A DNA stretch of 64,000 nucleotides, from positions 62,001 through 126,000 of the forward strand of contig CAMNSZ010000005.1 in assembly GCA_946557105.1 (NCBI GenBank), in the 5' to 3' direction. Positions 43,891 to 51,758 of the stretch are shown here, one piece after another (positions within the stretch are counted from its first letter, which is position 1; every line of letters begins with the position of its first letter). The notes under the pieces were generated by a model. That model had not been told where the DNA came from and made no database searches. It saw nothing but the letters and a program-made list of their open reading frames with translations. Made by a program: the position numbers and the translations under genes. The stretch is from an uncultured Lachnospiraceae bacterium (GTDB taxonomy: Bacteria > Bacillota > Clostridia > Lachnospirales > Lachnospiraceae).

Positions 43891-44466
43891 TTACCTGCGT
43901 ATACGATTACACTCATATCTGTCCAATGTAATCAGGCAGGTCTTCAGTGCGCCGTAGCGCTCCTCAAGAGCTCCCTCCTCCACCTCCACGTCACATGCCA
44001 AGGCCATAGTGGTAATCATATCGTCCGTGATACGATGGTGCAGGGCGGTCAGGATATTCAGACGCTGCTCATAAGTATCGGCGTCAAGAAATTCCAAAAG
44101 CATAGGGTCTAACGACGGCTCAAGCTCCTCCTCTTCATCGTCCTTTCCCCGCGAATCCGAAAATTCAAATGACTCCCTTTCCTTTGGCGTATTATCGACC
44201 ACGCTTATGGCAACAGGCTTCCTCTGTCTTTCCTGCGCGCCTTGCAGCTCGAAACGATAATCCTGACTCGTATCGGGATATTTTTCTTTATCCACAGGAC
44301 CGGTGAACATGGAAAGCTCTCGCGCATATATTTTGAAGTCACCGTAAAGCGCCTGATAGATTACAAGCAGCTCGCCTGTCTCTGAATGCTCTGCAACGGC
44401 TATTATCTGATATAGGTTCCCTTTAAAATGTTTGTAAATTTCATGTGGCTTGGGAATATATGACAT
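43891..44466 (-). CDS. DUF1653 domain protein
   Basis: 191 residues, ATG after AAAGGAG. The N-terminal 70 residues are DUF1653: YKHFKGNLYQIIAVAEHSET, ELLVIYQALYGDFKIYARELSMF. A charged linker (KERESFEFSDSRGKDDEEEEL) and a helical C-terminal part with LLEFLDADTYEQRLNILTAL follow. Function unknown. It precedes the nucleotidase by 90 bp and may share its transcript. Confidence 0.9.
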   Translation of the reverse strand: MSYIPKPHEIYKHFKGNLYQIIAVAEHSETGELLVIYQALYGDFKIYARELSMFTGPVDKEKYPDTSQDYRFELQGAQERQRKPVAISVVDNTPKERESFEFSDSRGKDDEEEELEPSLDPMLLEFLDADTYEQRLNILTALHHRITDDMITTMALACDVEVEEGALEERYGALKTCLITLDRYECNRIRR

Positions 44467-44565
44467 TCTTTAGGCTCCTTTCCATAATGTGAAGCTTAGC
44501 AGTCTCCTTCACACTTTATGTATAAAAGTATACCCCTAATTTCAAGAAATGTCATGCTATTCTTA

Positions 44566-44952
44566 TCAATCGTTTACAAGAAATGTATGGGAAAAGCTAC
44601 AGTTCTCGGATGAAAAAGTCAGTCCGGAAAGCTTCCTCCTTAGATTTTCCCTTTCCTCCTCGTCCATTTTGTCGATTTTCCCATGATGTATCGTCATTGT
44701 ATACTGCCTGTTTCCTTCTTTGTCCACTATCCTCGTCAATGCCACACCGCTATTTTGATATCCCGACTGCTGCAAAAAGGCAGCCGTTCTTCTCACCATT
44801 TCTTTCTCCTTTGTCTCATAGTAGCTTTCCGACTCCCCCCTATCAGACGCGCATCGGCTTCGTAGCGTCATTACCGTCAAAAAGGCTGTAACAATCACAA
44901 GAAATATTGTCACAGCCATAAAGCCCATTGTTCCCGGTACTCTTCTCCTCAT
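44566..44952 (-). CDS. Small single-pass membrane protein, unknown
   Basis: 128 residues, ATG after AAAGGAG. One N-terminal transmembrane helix (MGFMAVTIFLVIVTAFLTVM) is followed by an outward-facing domain of about 95 residues with AAFLQQSGYQNSGVALTRIV, QYTMTIHHGKIDKM and a hydrophilic end SCSFSHTFLVND-like. No family recognised. Confidence 0.8.
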   Translation of the reverse strand: MRRRVPGTMGFMAVTIFLVIVTAFLTVMTLRSRCASDRGESESYYETKEKEMVRRTAAFLQQSGYQNSGVALTRIVDKEGNRQYTMTIHHGKIDKMDEEERENLRRKLSGLTFSSENCSFSHTFLVND

Positions 44953-45045
44953 AACGAACTCCTTTCCGCAGGCTTCTCCCGCTCCTTGTGCTTTTGTTTT
45001 CGTGTGAGTTCATATTATATCTTTTTGAGTACCAAAAAACTCCCT

Positions 45046-45711
45046 CTATTTATTTACCCTTCTGTCGAGTCTTTTTGACAAAAGCATTCCGATTCCCTGA
45101 AGTATCTGAACCAGAACCACCAAAATCACAATGGTAATTATCATAATATCGGACTGATACCGGTGATACCCATATCTGACCGCAATATCACCCAAGCCTC
45201 CGCCTCCTACCGCGCCCGCCATGGCTGAATAGCCCAAAATGGTACCTACGGCTATGGTGACTCCCACAAGCAGGGAGGTACGCGCCTCAGCCAGAAGCAC
45301 CTTGTATATAATGGTAAACATCCCGGCTCCCATACTCTGCGCCGCCTCCACCACTCCCTTATCCACCTCCTTTAAGGAGGCCTCTACCATTCGGGCAATA
45401 AAGGGAGCGGCAGCAATCACCAGTGGCACCACTGTTGCGGAGGAACCGTAGCTTTTTCCAACAATAGCTTTTGTAAGGGGAATCACTAAAATCAGCAAAA
45501 TCAAAAAGGGGATACTTCTGATAATATTGCTAAAAAAATCAAGCAGCTTATACACAAATTTATTTGGCTTGATTCCCTCCCTGTCGGTAACGGCAAGCAC
45601 AATCCCCATGGGCAGCCCCAGAACATAGCCAAAAAGTGTGGAAACCAACGTCATGTACAGGGTGGCGCAGGTTCCCTCAAGCAGCATTATTAAAGTGGCG
45701 CTATCCGGCAA
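45046..45711 (-). CDS. metI: MetI-type ABC importer permease
   Basis: 221 residues from a TTG at 45711, nine bases after AAAGGAGG; the ATG at 45738 would translate through that ribosome binding site. Five to six membrane helices, and the EAA loop region (ASLKEVDKGVVEAAQSMGAG). Matches MetI: GTCATLYMTLVSTLFGYVLG, SIPFLILLILVIPLT, GYSAMAGAVGGGGLGDIAVRYGY. Methionine or a relative is the family substrate. It overlaps metN by 11 bp, last gene of the operon. Confidence 0.92.
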   Translation of the reverse strand: MPDSATLIMLLEGTCATLYMTLVSTLFGYVLGLPMGIVLAVTDREGIKPNKFVYKLLDFFSNIIRSIPFLILLILVIPLTKAIVGKSYGSSATVVPLVIAAAPFIARMVEASLKEVDKGVVEAAQSMGAGMFTIIYKVLLAEARTSLLVGVTIAVGTILGYSAMAGAVGGGGLGDIAVRYGYHRYQSDIMIITIVILVVLVQILQGIGMLLSKRLDRRVNK

Positions 45712-46507
45712 AGTCCTCCACCTCCTTTGTATTTTCATCTACGGCAGCTGTCACAATATCCGGACCATCATTCATTACCAGCCTTTTTGCAGCCTCTGTT
45801 TTGGGTGAACAAAATACATCCTTCACCGCCCCCGTCTCTTCCAGCCTGCCGTTCTCCAGAACTGCCACATGAGTGCAGATTTCACGGACCACCGCCATTT
45901 CATGAGTAATCACAACAATGGTTATTCCGTACCTTAGATTGATTTCTTTTAAAAGCTCCAATATGGATTTCGTAGTTCGAGGGTCTAAGGCGCTGGTCGC
46001 CTCGTCACACAACAAAATATCAGGATTTGCCGCCAGCACTCTGGCTATGGCAACACGCTGTTTTTGTCCTCCCGACAGCTGCGCCGGATAAGCTTTTGCT
46101 TTTTCCGAAAGCTCTACCGTCTCCAAAAGCTCCATGGCATGCTTTCTCGCCGCTCTCTTCTTCACTCCCGCTATTTCCAAGGGAAAACAGACATTGTCCA
46201 GTACATTTCTCTGCATGAGAAGATTAAAATGCTGAAATATCATGCCGATATTCTGTCTGGCTCGTCTCAGCTCCCTTTCACTTAAATCCGTCAAGCTTCT
46301 GCCGTCTACATAAATTTTCCCGGAGGAGGGTCTTTCCAGTAAGTTTAAGCAACGTACCAATGTACTTTTACCGGCACCCGATAAACCTATGATTCCAAAA
46401 ATATCACCTTTTCCTATTTCAAAGCTGATATCCTTCACGGCTTCCACCCGACCGTTCTTTGCAAAAAAGGTTTTGCATAGATTTTCTACCCGGATAAACG
46501 GTTCCAT
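45701..46507 (-). CDS. metN: MetN-type ABC importer ATPase without the C-terminal NIL domain
   Basis: 268 residues from ATG 46507, eight bases after GGAGG. Walker A GLSGAGKST, Q-loop GMIFQHFNLL, signature LSGGQKQRVAIARV, Walker B LLCDEATSALD and H-loop VITHEM. Typical MetN proteins are about 340 residues and end in a NIL (ACT-like) domain that binds methionine and shuts the transporter off. Here the chain ends about 25 residues after the usual catalytic core, so that control is missing. 21 bp after the fused binding protein. Confidence 0.93.
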   Translation of the reverse strand: MEPFIRVENLCKTFFAKNGRVEAVKDISFEIGKGDIFGIIGLSGAGKSTLVRCLNLLERPSSGKIYVDGRSLTDLSERELRRARQNIGMIFQHFNLLMQRNVLDNVCFPLEIAGVKKRAARKHAMELLETVELSEKAKAYPAQLSGGQKQRVAIARVLAANPDILLCDEATSALDPRTTKSILELLKEINLRYGITIVVITHEMAVVREICTHVAVLENGRLEETGAVKDVFCSPKTEAAKRLVMNDGPDIVTAAVDENTKEVEDFAG

Positions 46508-46528
46508 ACACCACTCCTCCATTATTCT

Positions 46529-48160
46529 TTATTCCTCATAGGGAATCACTGCCCCGTCATAATTGTCTTGAATATATTGTTTGATTTCTTCCGATTTTAA
46601 TACCTCCAACAGCGCATTTATTCCTTCATTCTCCTCATTTCCCTCTTTTATTGCCACAATATTCACATAAGCCTTAGATGCCTGCGAATCATACGTCTCG
46701 TAGGAAACGGCGTCTTCGCCTACAAAAAATCCCGCCTGCAAAGCGTAATTTCCGTTTAATACCACAAAGGCCACCTCATCCTTAACTCTGGCAACCTGTG
46801 CCGCCTCCAGCTCCTGAATTTTAATCTTCACTATATACTCTTCAATATCCTTGACGGTTGCTTTAAGCCCTGCGCCCTCTCTCAATCTGATAATACCGTT
46901 AGCCTCCAACAATAATAGCGCCCTCGCCTCGTTGGTTGTATCGTTAGGAACCGCTATCTCGTCGCCGTCCTCAAGCTCTTTTAAAGCGTGCTTTTTCCCC
47001 GGATAAATGCCGAAGGGTTCAAAGTGGACGCCTCCCGCGTTAACCAGCTGCGTTTTACGTTCCGAGTTATATTCCTCCAAATAGGAAATATGCTGAAAAT
47101 AATTTGCGTCTGCATCACCGCTCTCCACCACAAGGTTAGGCTGTATATAATCATCAAACACTACAATACTCAATTCCCATCCTTCCTCTGCAAGCAACGG
47201 CTTTGCCGCTTCCAAAATTTCCGCGTGGGGCGTGGCGGAAGCCGCAACGGTTATTTCTCCCTTTTTCTCTTCTTCCTTAGGAAGCGCTGCCTCCAGCTCA
47301 TTGCCGGAGACTATAATACTGTCAATGTCTGCCTCAGATCCGTAAACGGGCTCCAGCGTCTCCTTATATGCCTGACGGAAAAACTGCTCTCCGGTAAGAG
47401 CCTCAATTTCTTTATTTATCCAGTCAAGCACATCTCTGTTTCCCTTGGACACTGCCGGCGCAATCGTATCCGGATTGCCAATGGAATCTATTCCCACGCT
47501 AAATCCCTCATTTTGAAGCGCCCATGCAAGAACTTCCGTATTGTCGGTGGAAAAGGCATCCCCTCTGCCGTCCAAAAGCGCATTATACGCTTCCGTGTAT
47601 TGGTCAAACTTCAACAGCTTTACATCAGGATAATTTTCGGAAAAAAACGTTTCTGCAGTCGTACCCTTGGTTACAATCAAGGTCTTACCGTTTAACTGCT
47701 CCGGTCGGGTAATCAACGCACTGTCGGGAGCTACCACCCCCAATGCCACTTTCATATATGGAAGCGCAAAGTCAACAACCTCCGCCCTTGCTTTTGTCAC
47801 CGTAAAATTTGCCAATATAATATCTACCTTACCGGTTTCCAGAAATTCCACACGGTTCGCCGCCTCCGTAGATACAAATTCCGGCTTGACGCCTAAATCC
47901 TCGGCAAGACGCTTTGCCAGATAAATATCATAACCCTGATAATCTCCGTTGGCGTCTACATAACCAAAGGGATTTTTATCGCTGAAAACTCCTATTTTAA
48001 TACTGCCGCTTTCCTTAATCTCCTCCAAGGTACGGTATACCGCTTTTTCTCCCTTGCCCCCCTGTGTATGGGAGCCTTCAGGCTCTTGTTTGCCGGCGCA
48101 GCCCGCAAGCGTTCCCAACGCCGCTGCAACCGTTAAAAATATTATCAATAATTTTTTCAC
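46529..48160 (-). CDS. Lipoprotein with two fused solute-binding domains: SBP family 3 plus MetQ/NlpA
   Basis: 543 residues. Signal peptide with lipobox LAGC (Cys21) for membrane anchoring. Residues about 50-278 form an amino-acid-binding SBP_bac_3 domain: IKIGVFSDKNPFGYVDANGD, GYDIYLAKRLAEDLG, VDIILANFTVTKARAEVVDF, LNGKTLIVTKGTTAE. After a Glu/Lys linker, residues about 301-543 form a MetQ/NlpA domain: ATPHAEILEAAKPLL, DANYFQHISYLEEYN, HFEPFGIYPGKK, VPNDTTNEARALLLLEANG. Each half is full length, with no frameshift. Four-base overlap with the upstream ATPase; metN and metI follow. Confidence 0.95.
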   Translation of the reverse strand: MKKLLIIFLTVAAALGTLAGCAGKQEPEGSHTQGGKGEKAVYRTLEEIKESGSIKIGVFSDKNPFGYVDANGDYQGYDIYLAKRLAEDLGVKPEFVSTEAANRVEFLETGKVDIILANFTVTKARAEVVDFALPYMKVALGVVAPDSALITRPEQLNGKTLIVTKGTTAETFFSENYPDVKLLKFDQYTEAYNALLDGRGDAFSTDNTEVLAWALQNEGFSVGIDSIGNPDTIAPAVSKGNRDVLDWINKEIEALTGEQFFRQAYKETLEPVYGSEADIDSIIVSGNELEAALPKEEEKKGEITVAASATPHAEILEAAKPLLAEEGWELSIVVFDDYIQPNLVVESGDADANYFQHISYLEEYNSERKTQLVNAGGVHFEPFGIYPGKKHALKELEDGDEIAVPNDTTNEARALLLLEANGIIRLREGAGLKATVKDIEEYIVKIKIQELEAAQVARVKDEVAFVVLNGNYALQAGFFVGEDAVSYETYDSQASKAYVNIVAIKEGNEENEGINALLEVLKSEEIKQYIQDNYDGAVIPYEE

Positions 48161-48933
48161 GCCTCATCTCCTCCTTTTTCTTCCCGAAATATAAATGTAT
48201 TTAAAAATCGTTGTGCTCTTTCGGTTTTTTGTCGTGTAAAAAACTCTTCCGGCGTACCGCTCTCCACAATTATTCCGTCATCCAAAAAAATTATGCGATC
48301 TGCTACCGCTTTGGCAAAAGAAAGTTCATGGGTTACTATCATCATAGTACCTCCGCTTTTTGCAAGCTCCAGCATTACATCCAGCACCTCTCTCACCATC
48401 TCAGGGTCCAGCGCTGCCGTGACCTCGTCAAACAACAGAATTTGAGGCTTCATAATCAATGCCCTTACAATGGCCGCCCTCTGCTTTTGCCCTCCGGATA
48501 GCTGCGCCGGAAACGCCCTCTGTTTGTCGGACAGTCCTACCCGCTCAAGGAGCCTTTCCGCCTCCTGCTCGGCTTCCTTTCTGTTCCTTCCCTGTACCTT
48601 GACCGGTCCTAACAGGATATTTTCCATAACCGTCATATGGGGAAACAAATCATAGCTTTGAAAAACCATTCCTATTTTCTGACGAACCTCGCTCCATTTT
48701 GTATTTTCCGTACTTATCAATTTCCCGTTTAGTAAAATTTCCCCGCCCTGAATTCCTTCCAACCCGTTAATACATCGAAGAAGGGTACTTTTTCCACAGC
48801 CGGAGGGGCCGATAAATACCATGACCTCACCCTTGTGCAGCTGTAAGGAAATATCCTTTAAAACAGGGCCGTTGCCAAAGTCCTTCCGAACGTGCTTTAG
48901 CTCCAATACTATTTCTTTTTTCTCCACCTTCAC
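48157..48933 (-). CDS. Polar amino acid ABC importer ATPase (GlnQ type)
   Basis: 258 residues. Walker A GPSGCGKSTLLRCINGLE, Q-loop GMVFQSYDLFPHMTV, signature LSGGQKQRAAIVRAL, Walker B LLFDEVTAALDPEMV and H-loop IVTHELSFAKAVADRI, all typical of GlnQ/GltL. GTG at 48933 or 48927 can start it; GGGAGAGG precedes both. Its stop overlaps the binding-protein start by four bases. It should power the two permeases just upstream. Confidence 0.95.
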   Translation of the reverse strand: MKVEKKEIVLELKHVRKDFGNGPVLKDISLQLHKGEVMVFIGPSGCGKSTLLRCINGLEGIQGGEILLNGKLISTENTKWSEVRQKIGMVFQSYDLFPHMTVMENILLGPVKVQGRNRKEAEQEAERLLERVGLSDKQRAFPAQLSGGQKQRAAIVRALIMKPQILLFDEVTAALDPEMVREVLDVMLELAKSGGTMMIVTHELSFAKAVADRIIFLDDGIIVESGTPEEFFTRQKTERAQRFLNTFIFREEKGGDEA

Positions 48934-48943
48934 ACCTCTCCCT

Positions 48944-49621
48944 TTAATTTTTCCATACCTTTTCTAAATGACGCGCAAACAGCGACACAGGCCAACAGGC
49001 CAAAAAATACAAGAGCAGGACTGCTCCGTAAACCCACAGTGCCGAGTCGGGAACCGTATACCTGTTTCCCTCTATAATCTGCTGCGCCACCTTTAAAACC
49101 TCCACCACTCCAATCATAACAACAAGAGAAGTGGTTTTAATCATACGGGTTGTCAGGTTCATTGCAGGAGGTACCAGCCTGCGAAGAATTTGCGGAAGAA
49201 TAATATATCGATATACCTGCCCTCTGTTAAGCCCGATTGCGGCTCCACTCTCATATTGATGCTTTGGCACACAATTCGATGCTCCTCTCACCAAATCTCC
49301 CATCTCCGCGCTTCCCCATAGGGTAAATACAAGCACTGCCGACACTTCACCCGACAAATTAATTCCAAACGCCTTTGATAAACCAAAATACACCAGAAAC
49401 AATAGTACCAGCTGGGGCATAATACGGATAAATTCCAAATATATTCTTAAGGTCACTCTTACAAGGGGATTTCTCACTGTCATAGCCAATCCCAAAAACG
49501 TTCCAAACACCATGGAAAGCAATACTGCAATCAACGAAATTCTCACGGTCACCCACAAGCCCGTAAAGAGTCTTTGCAGATTGTTTCCCATAAACAATAC
49601 TCTAATTCCCAATTCCGGCAT
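48944..49621 (-). CDS. Polar amino acid ABC importer permease (HisM/GlnP type)
   Basis: 225 residues, ATG seven bases after GGAGG. Several membrane helices and the EAA loop GAAIGLNRGQVYRYIILPQI with ...RLVPPAMNLTTRMIK. Typical of paired His/Glu/Gln-family permeases. It overlaps the end of the upstream permease by 20 bp, which fits a heterodimeric pore. Confidence 0.94.
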   Translation of the reverse strand: MPELGIRVLFMGNNLQRLFTGLWVTVRISLIAVLLSMVFGTFLGLAMTVRNPLVRVTLRIYLEFIRIMPQLVLLFLVYFGLSKAFGINLSGEVSAVLVFTLWGSAEMGDLVRGASNCVPKHQYESGAAIGLNRGQVYRYIILPQILRRLVPPAMNLTTRMIKTTSLVVMIGVVEVLKVAQQIIEGNRYTVPDSALWVYGAVLLLYFLACWPVSLFARHLEKVWKN

Positions 49622-50261
49622 ACTTAACCCTCCTTTCCAGATATGCCGCCAAAACCGACACCGGCAGCAAGATTATCAGATATGCCGTTACCAGCATAAA
49701 CAGCGCTTCTTGTGTTTTATAGTACAAGCCGATTAAATCCTTTGCGACAAACATTAAATCTGCAAGCGCCACCACACTGAATACAGAGGTCTCCTTAATA
49801 AGAAATACCGCATTGGCACAAAGCGCCGGAACCGACACCGCTAACGCCTGAGGAAAAATCACATACATAAGCGCCTGCCTGTGATTCAAGCCAACAGCAA
49901 GCGCCGCCTCCTTCTGGACCTTATCAACGGACATCAAGCCGCTCCGAAAGGCTTCCGCCATATAACCTCCGCCCAAAAAAGTCATGCCGATTATGGCGCA
50001 GGTCTCCGAGCTAAAATGGATGCCGGCCTTCGGCAATCCAAAATAAAGGAAGAACAGCTGTACCAAAAGCGGTGTGTTGCGTGCAAGCTCAATATAGGCA
50101 TTGACAAGCCGTTTAAAAAGCGGAATCCTAAAATACTGTATCAACGCACATAGCAGTCCTGCTATTAAGGAAAAGGCTATGCCCAAGCCTCCCAATACAA
50201 TCGTAAGTTCCGCTGCTTTCGCATACATGGGAATATATTCTTTTATAAATACGGTATCCAT
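49602..50261 (-). CDS. Polar amino acid ABC importer permease (HisQ/GlnP type)
   Basis: 219 residues, ATG seven bases after GGGGAG. Membrane helices, the RNTPLLVQLFFLYFGLP motif of this family, and the EAA loop EAALAVGLNHRQALMYVIFPQAL. First gene of the six-gene operon: permease, permease, ATPase, fused binding protein, MetN, MetI. A consensus promoter and a leader terminator lie upstream. Confidence 0.94.
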   Translation of the reverse strand: MDTVFIKEYIPMYAKAAELTIVLGGLGIAFSLIAGLLCALIQYFRIPLFKRLVNAYIELARNTPLLVQLFFLYFGLPKAGIHFSSETCAIIGMTFLGGGYMAEAFRSGLMSVDKVQKEAALAVGLNHRQALMYVIFPQALAVSVPALCANAVFLIKETSVFSVVALADLMFVAKDLIGLYYKTQEALFMLVTAYLIILLPVSVLAAYLERRVKYAGIGN

Positions 50262-50383
50262 ATTTTCACTCCCCTAATCAAATTGCTTTTATATCATTTT
50301 ATTCCGAAAACGCTTATACGTCCGTTTTTTAATAACCAAATTTGCACATAGAAAAAGAGACTGGCCCGCCTTTCTATTCAATA

Positions 50384-50411
50384 AAAAAGTGCCGCTTGTG
50401 GCACCTTTTAC
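50384..50411 (-). terminator. Intrinsic terminator inside the importer operon leader
   Basis: On the minus strand GTGCC-ACAAGC-GGCAC followed by six T. It lies about 70 nt after the predicted transcription start and 120 nt before the first gene, a layout fitting transcription attenuation or a short leader RNA. Confidence 0.8.
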
Positions 50412-50485
50412 AAAACAAATTTTCCATTCAATCCATTTAATTTAACACCCCTATAATTTCATATATTTCCTATCAACTAACTAGG

Positions 50486-50514
50486 ATTTTAGCATTTGCA
50501 AATACATTTGTCAA
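50486..50514 (-). promoter_or_regulatory. Sigma-A promoter of the importer operon
   Basis: On the minus strand TTGACA (50509-50514), 17 bases, TAAAAT (50486-50491). Confidence 0.85.
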
Positions 50515-51405
50515 TAATATTTTTGCATTTAATGCTTCGGGAGGAGCCGGCTTTTCACAACATCCTTTGATAATTTACTTATTTTTAATTTGAATATTTC
50601 ATTATTTTTCAAAAATTTATCATCCGCCCCGGTTCACAGAAAATTATACTAAATTAATAGAATAATGTATAAATACAATAAAATTTATTTAGCTGCATTG
50701 GTATTAAAATTGAATTGAATGTGTTTTTTATGTAATAAACTTGTTGAAAAAATTATATTGGAAATTATATTTTTTATAAATAATGTTTGTACAAATACAA
50801 TCTCAAAACATACATAAATCCAGCAATTTTAATTGACCATTTTACATAACATCCTTTTATGGTTTTCTTTTATTCATGTCTCATATTGGCGAATTTTGCT
50901 CTTTTCCGTTTGAGTATTGATAACAATTTAATTTTATTTTCAAAAGATTTAAAAACAAAAATAATTCATAAAAAGATTAAGAATACAATTCTTTATTATT
51001 TCTATAAATTTATCGTGTTTTTTATAATATGCGAATAACTTTAAAGCAAATACTGGCAAATTAATATTTATTATGTTATTCTCATATCAAAGGGGAATTG
51101 TAATATATGGCGGTTGTATAAATATACACACCGTCATACATTATGAAAATGAGACTGTTGCATTTAAAGACATCTTTATTAAATGTCACAGTCTCTTTTT
51201 TATGCTACTTTCTAAGAAGCTCCAGATTTACGTTTGCTCACTTAACAAGTTCCATTCATAAAATATCCTTTTGATTGATTTATTTAGACATGTGAAATTG
51301 CTTTATGCCCATTGTATGTAGGCGCTGTCTCTATAAAACCAAATATACCGTTAATTACGTGGAACTGAGCTGTTTTAATTTTAACAGAGCACATATATAA
51401 TTCAC
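50515..51405. other. AT-rich spacer without a convincing gene
   Basis: About 890 bp, strongly A/T-rich. The only notable structure is the terminator at 51151-51202 and, just before it, an imperfect stem-loop at about 51106-51138 (TATGGCGGT ... ACCGTCATA). A 62-codon plus-strand frame at 51073-51261 runs through that terminator and has no protein-like features. Confidence 0.6.
51151..51202 (+). terminator. Orphan intrinsic terminator
   Basis: GAGACTGT and CATTTAA pair with TTAAATG and ACAGTCTC, followed by six T on the plus strand. No gene lies upstream on that strand, so it may close a short RNA. Confidence 0.8.
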
Positions 51406-51433
51406 TTGAAAATATAAATAAACGTGTTAAAAT
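51406..51433 (+). promoter_or_regulatory. Probable promoter of the PD-(D/E)XK gene
   Basis: TTGAAA (51406-51411), 16 bases, TAAAAT (51428-51433). Confidence 0.6.
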
Positions 51434-51758
51434 ATTAATAAAGAATTTTATTTTCCATTGTAGCGTCCGCTACAGGCAATATTTCTATTCTTAAGTCATA
51501 TGTGTGTTTCCCTCGTTTTCCAATCAATTGCCAAGTATACATTTTTTCCGTTGCTCAGGCATATCGTCTGATTTTTCATCCTATCCGCATCCGCAGCGTC
51601 TGGATTGTACTTTTATGTTGACTGCCGATACCACCGCAGGCGGAATAATCGGAATGTTCAAAGCTTTTAGTTGGTTTTTAAATTGTAAATTATGCTGGAG
51701 CGTCATAAATTTACCTAAAAACACCACTTCCTGTAAACGCTCCAGAATGGAGTATATT

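Noticed and set aside
50357..50370. AGAGACTGGCCCGCC-like piece resembling part of a SAM (S-box) riboswitch
   Set aside because: It is on the strand opposite to the importer operon, and the rest of the S-box core is absent.
51073..51261. 62-codon plus-strand frame
   Set aside because: Runs through an intrinsic terminator, lies in AT-rich DNA and has no family features.
51504..51758. In-frame N-terminal extension of the PD-(D/E)XK protein
   Set aside because: Lacks conservation-like features; a ribosome binding site directly before 51759 sets the start there.
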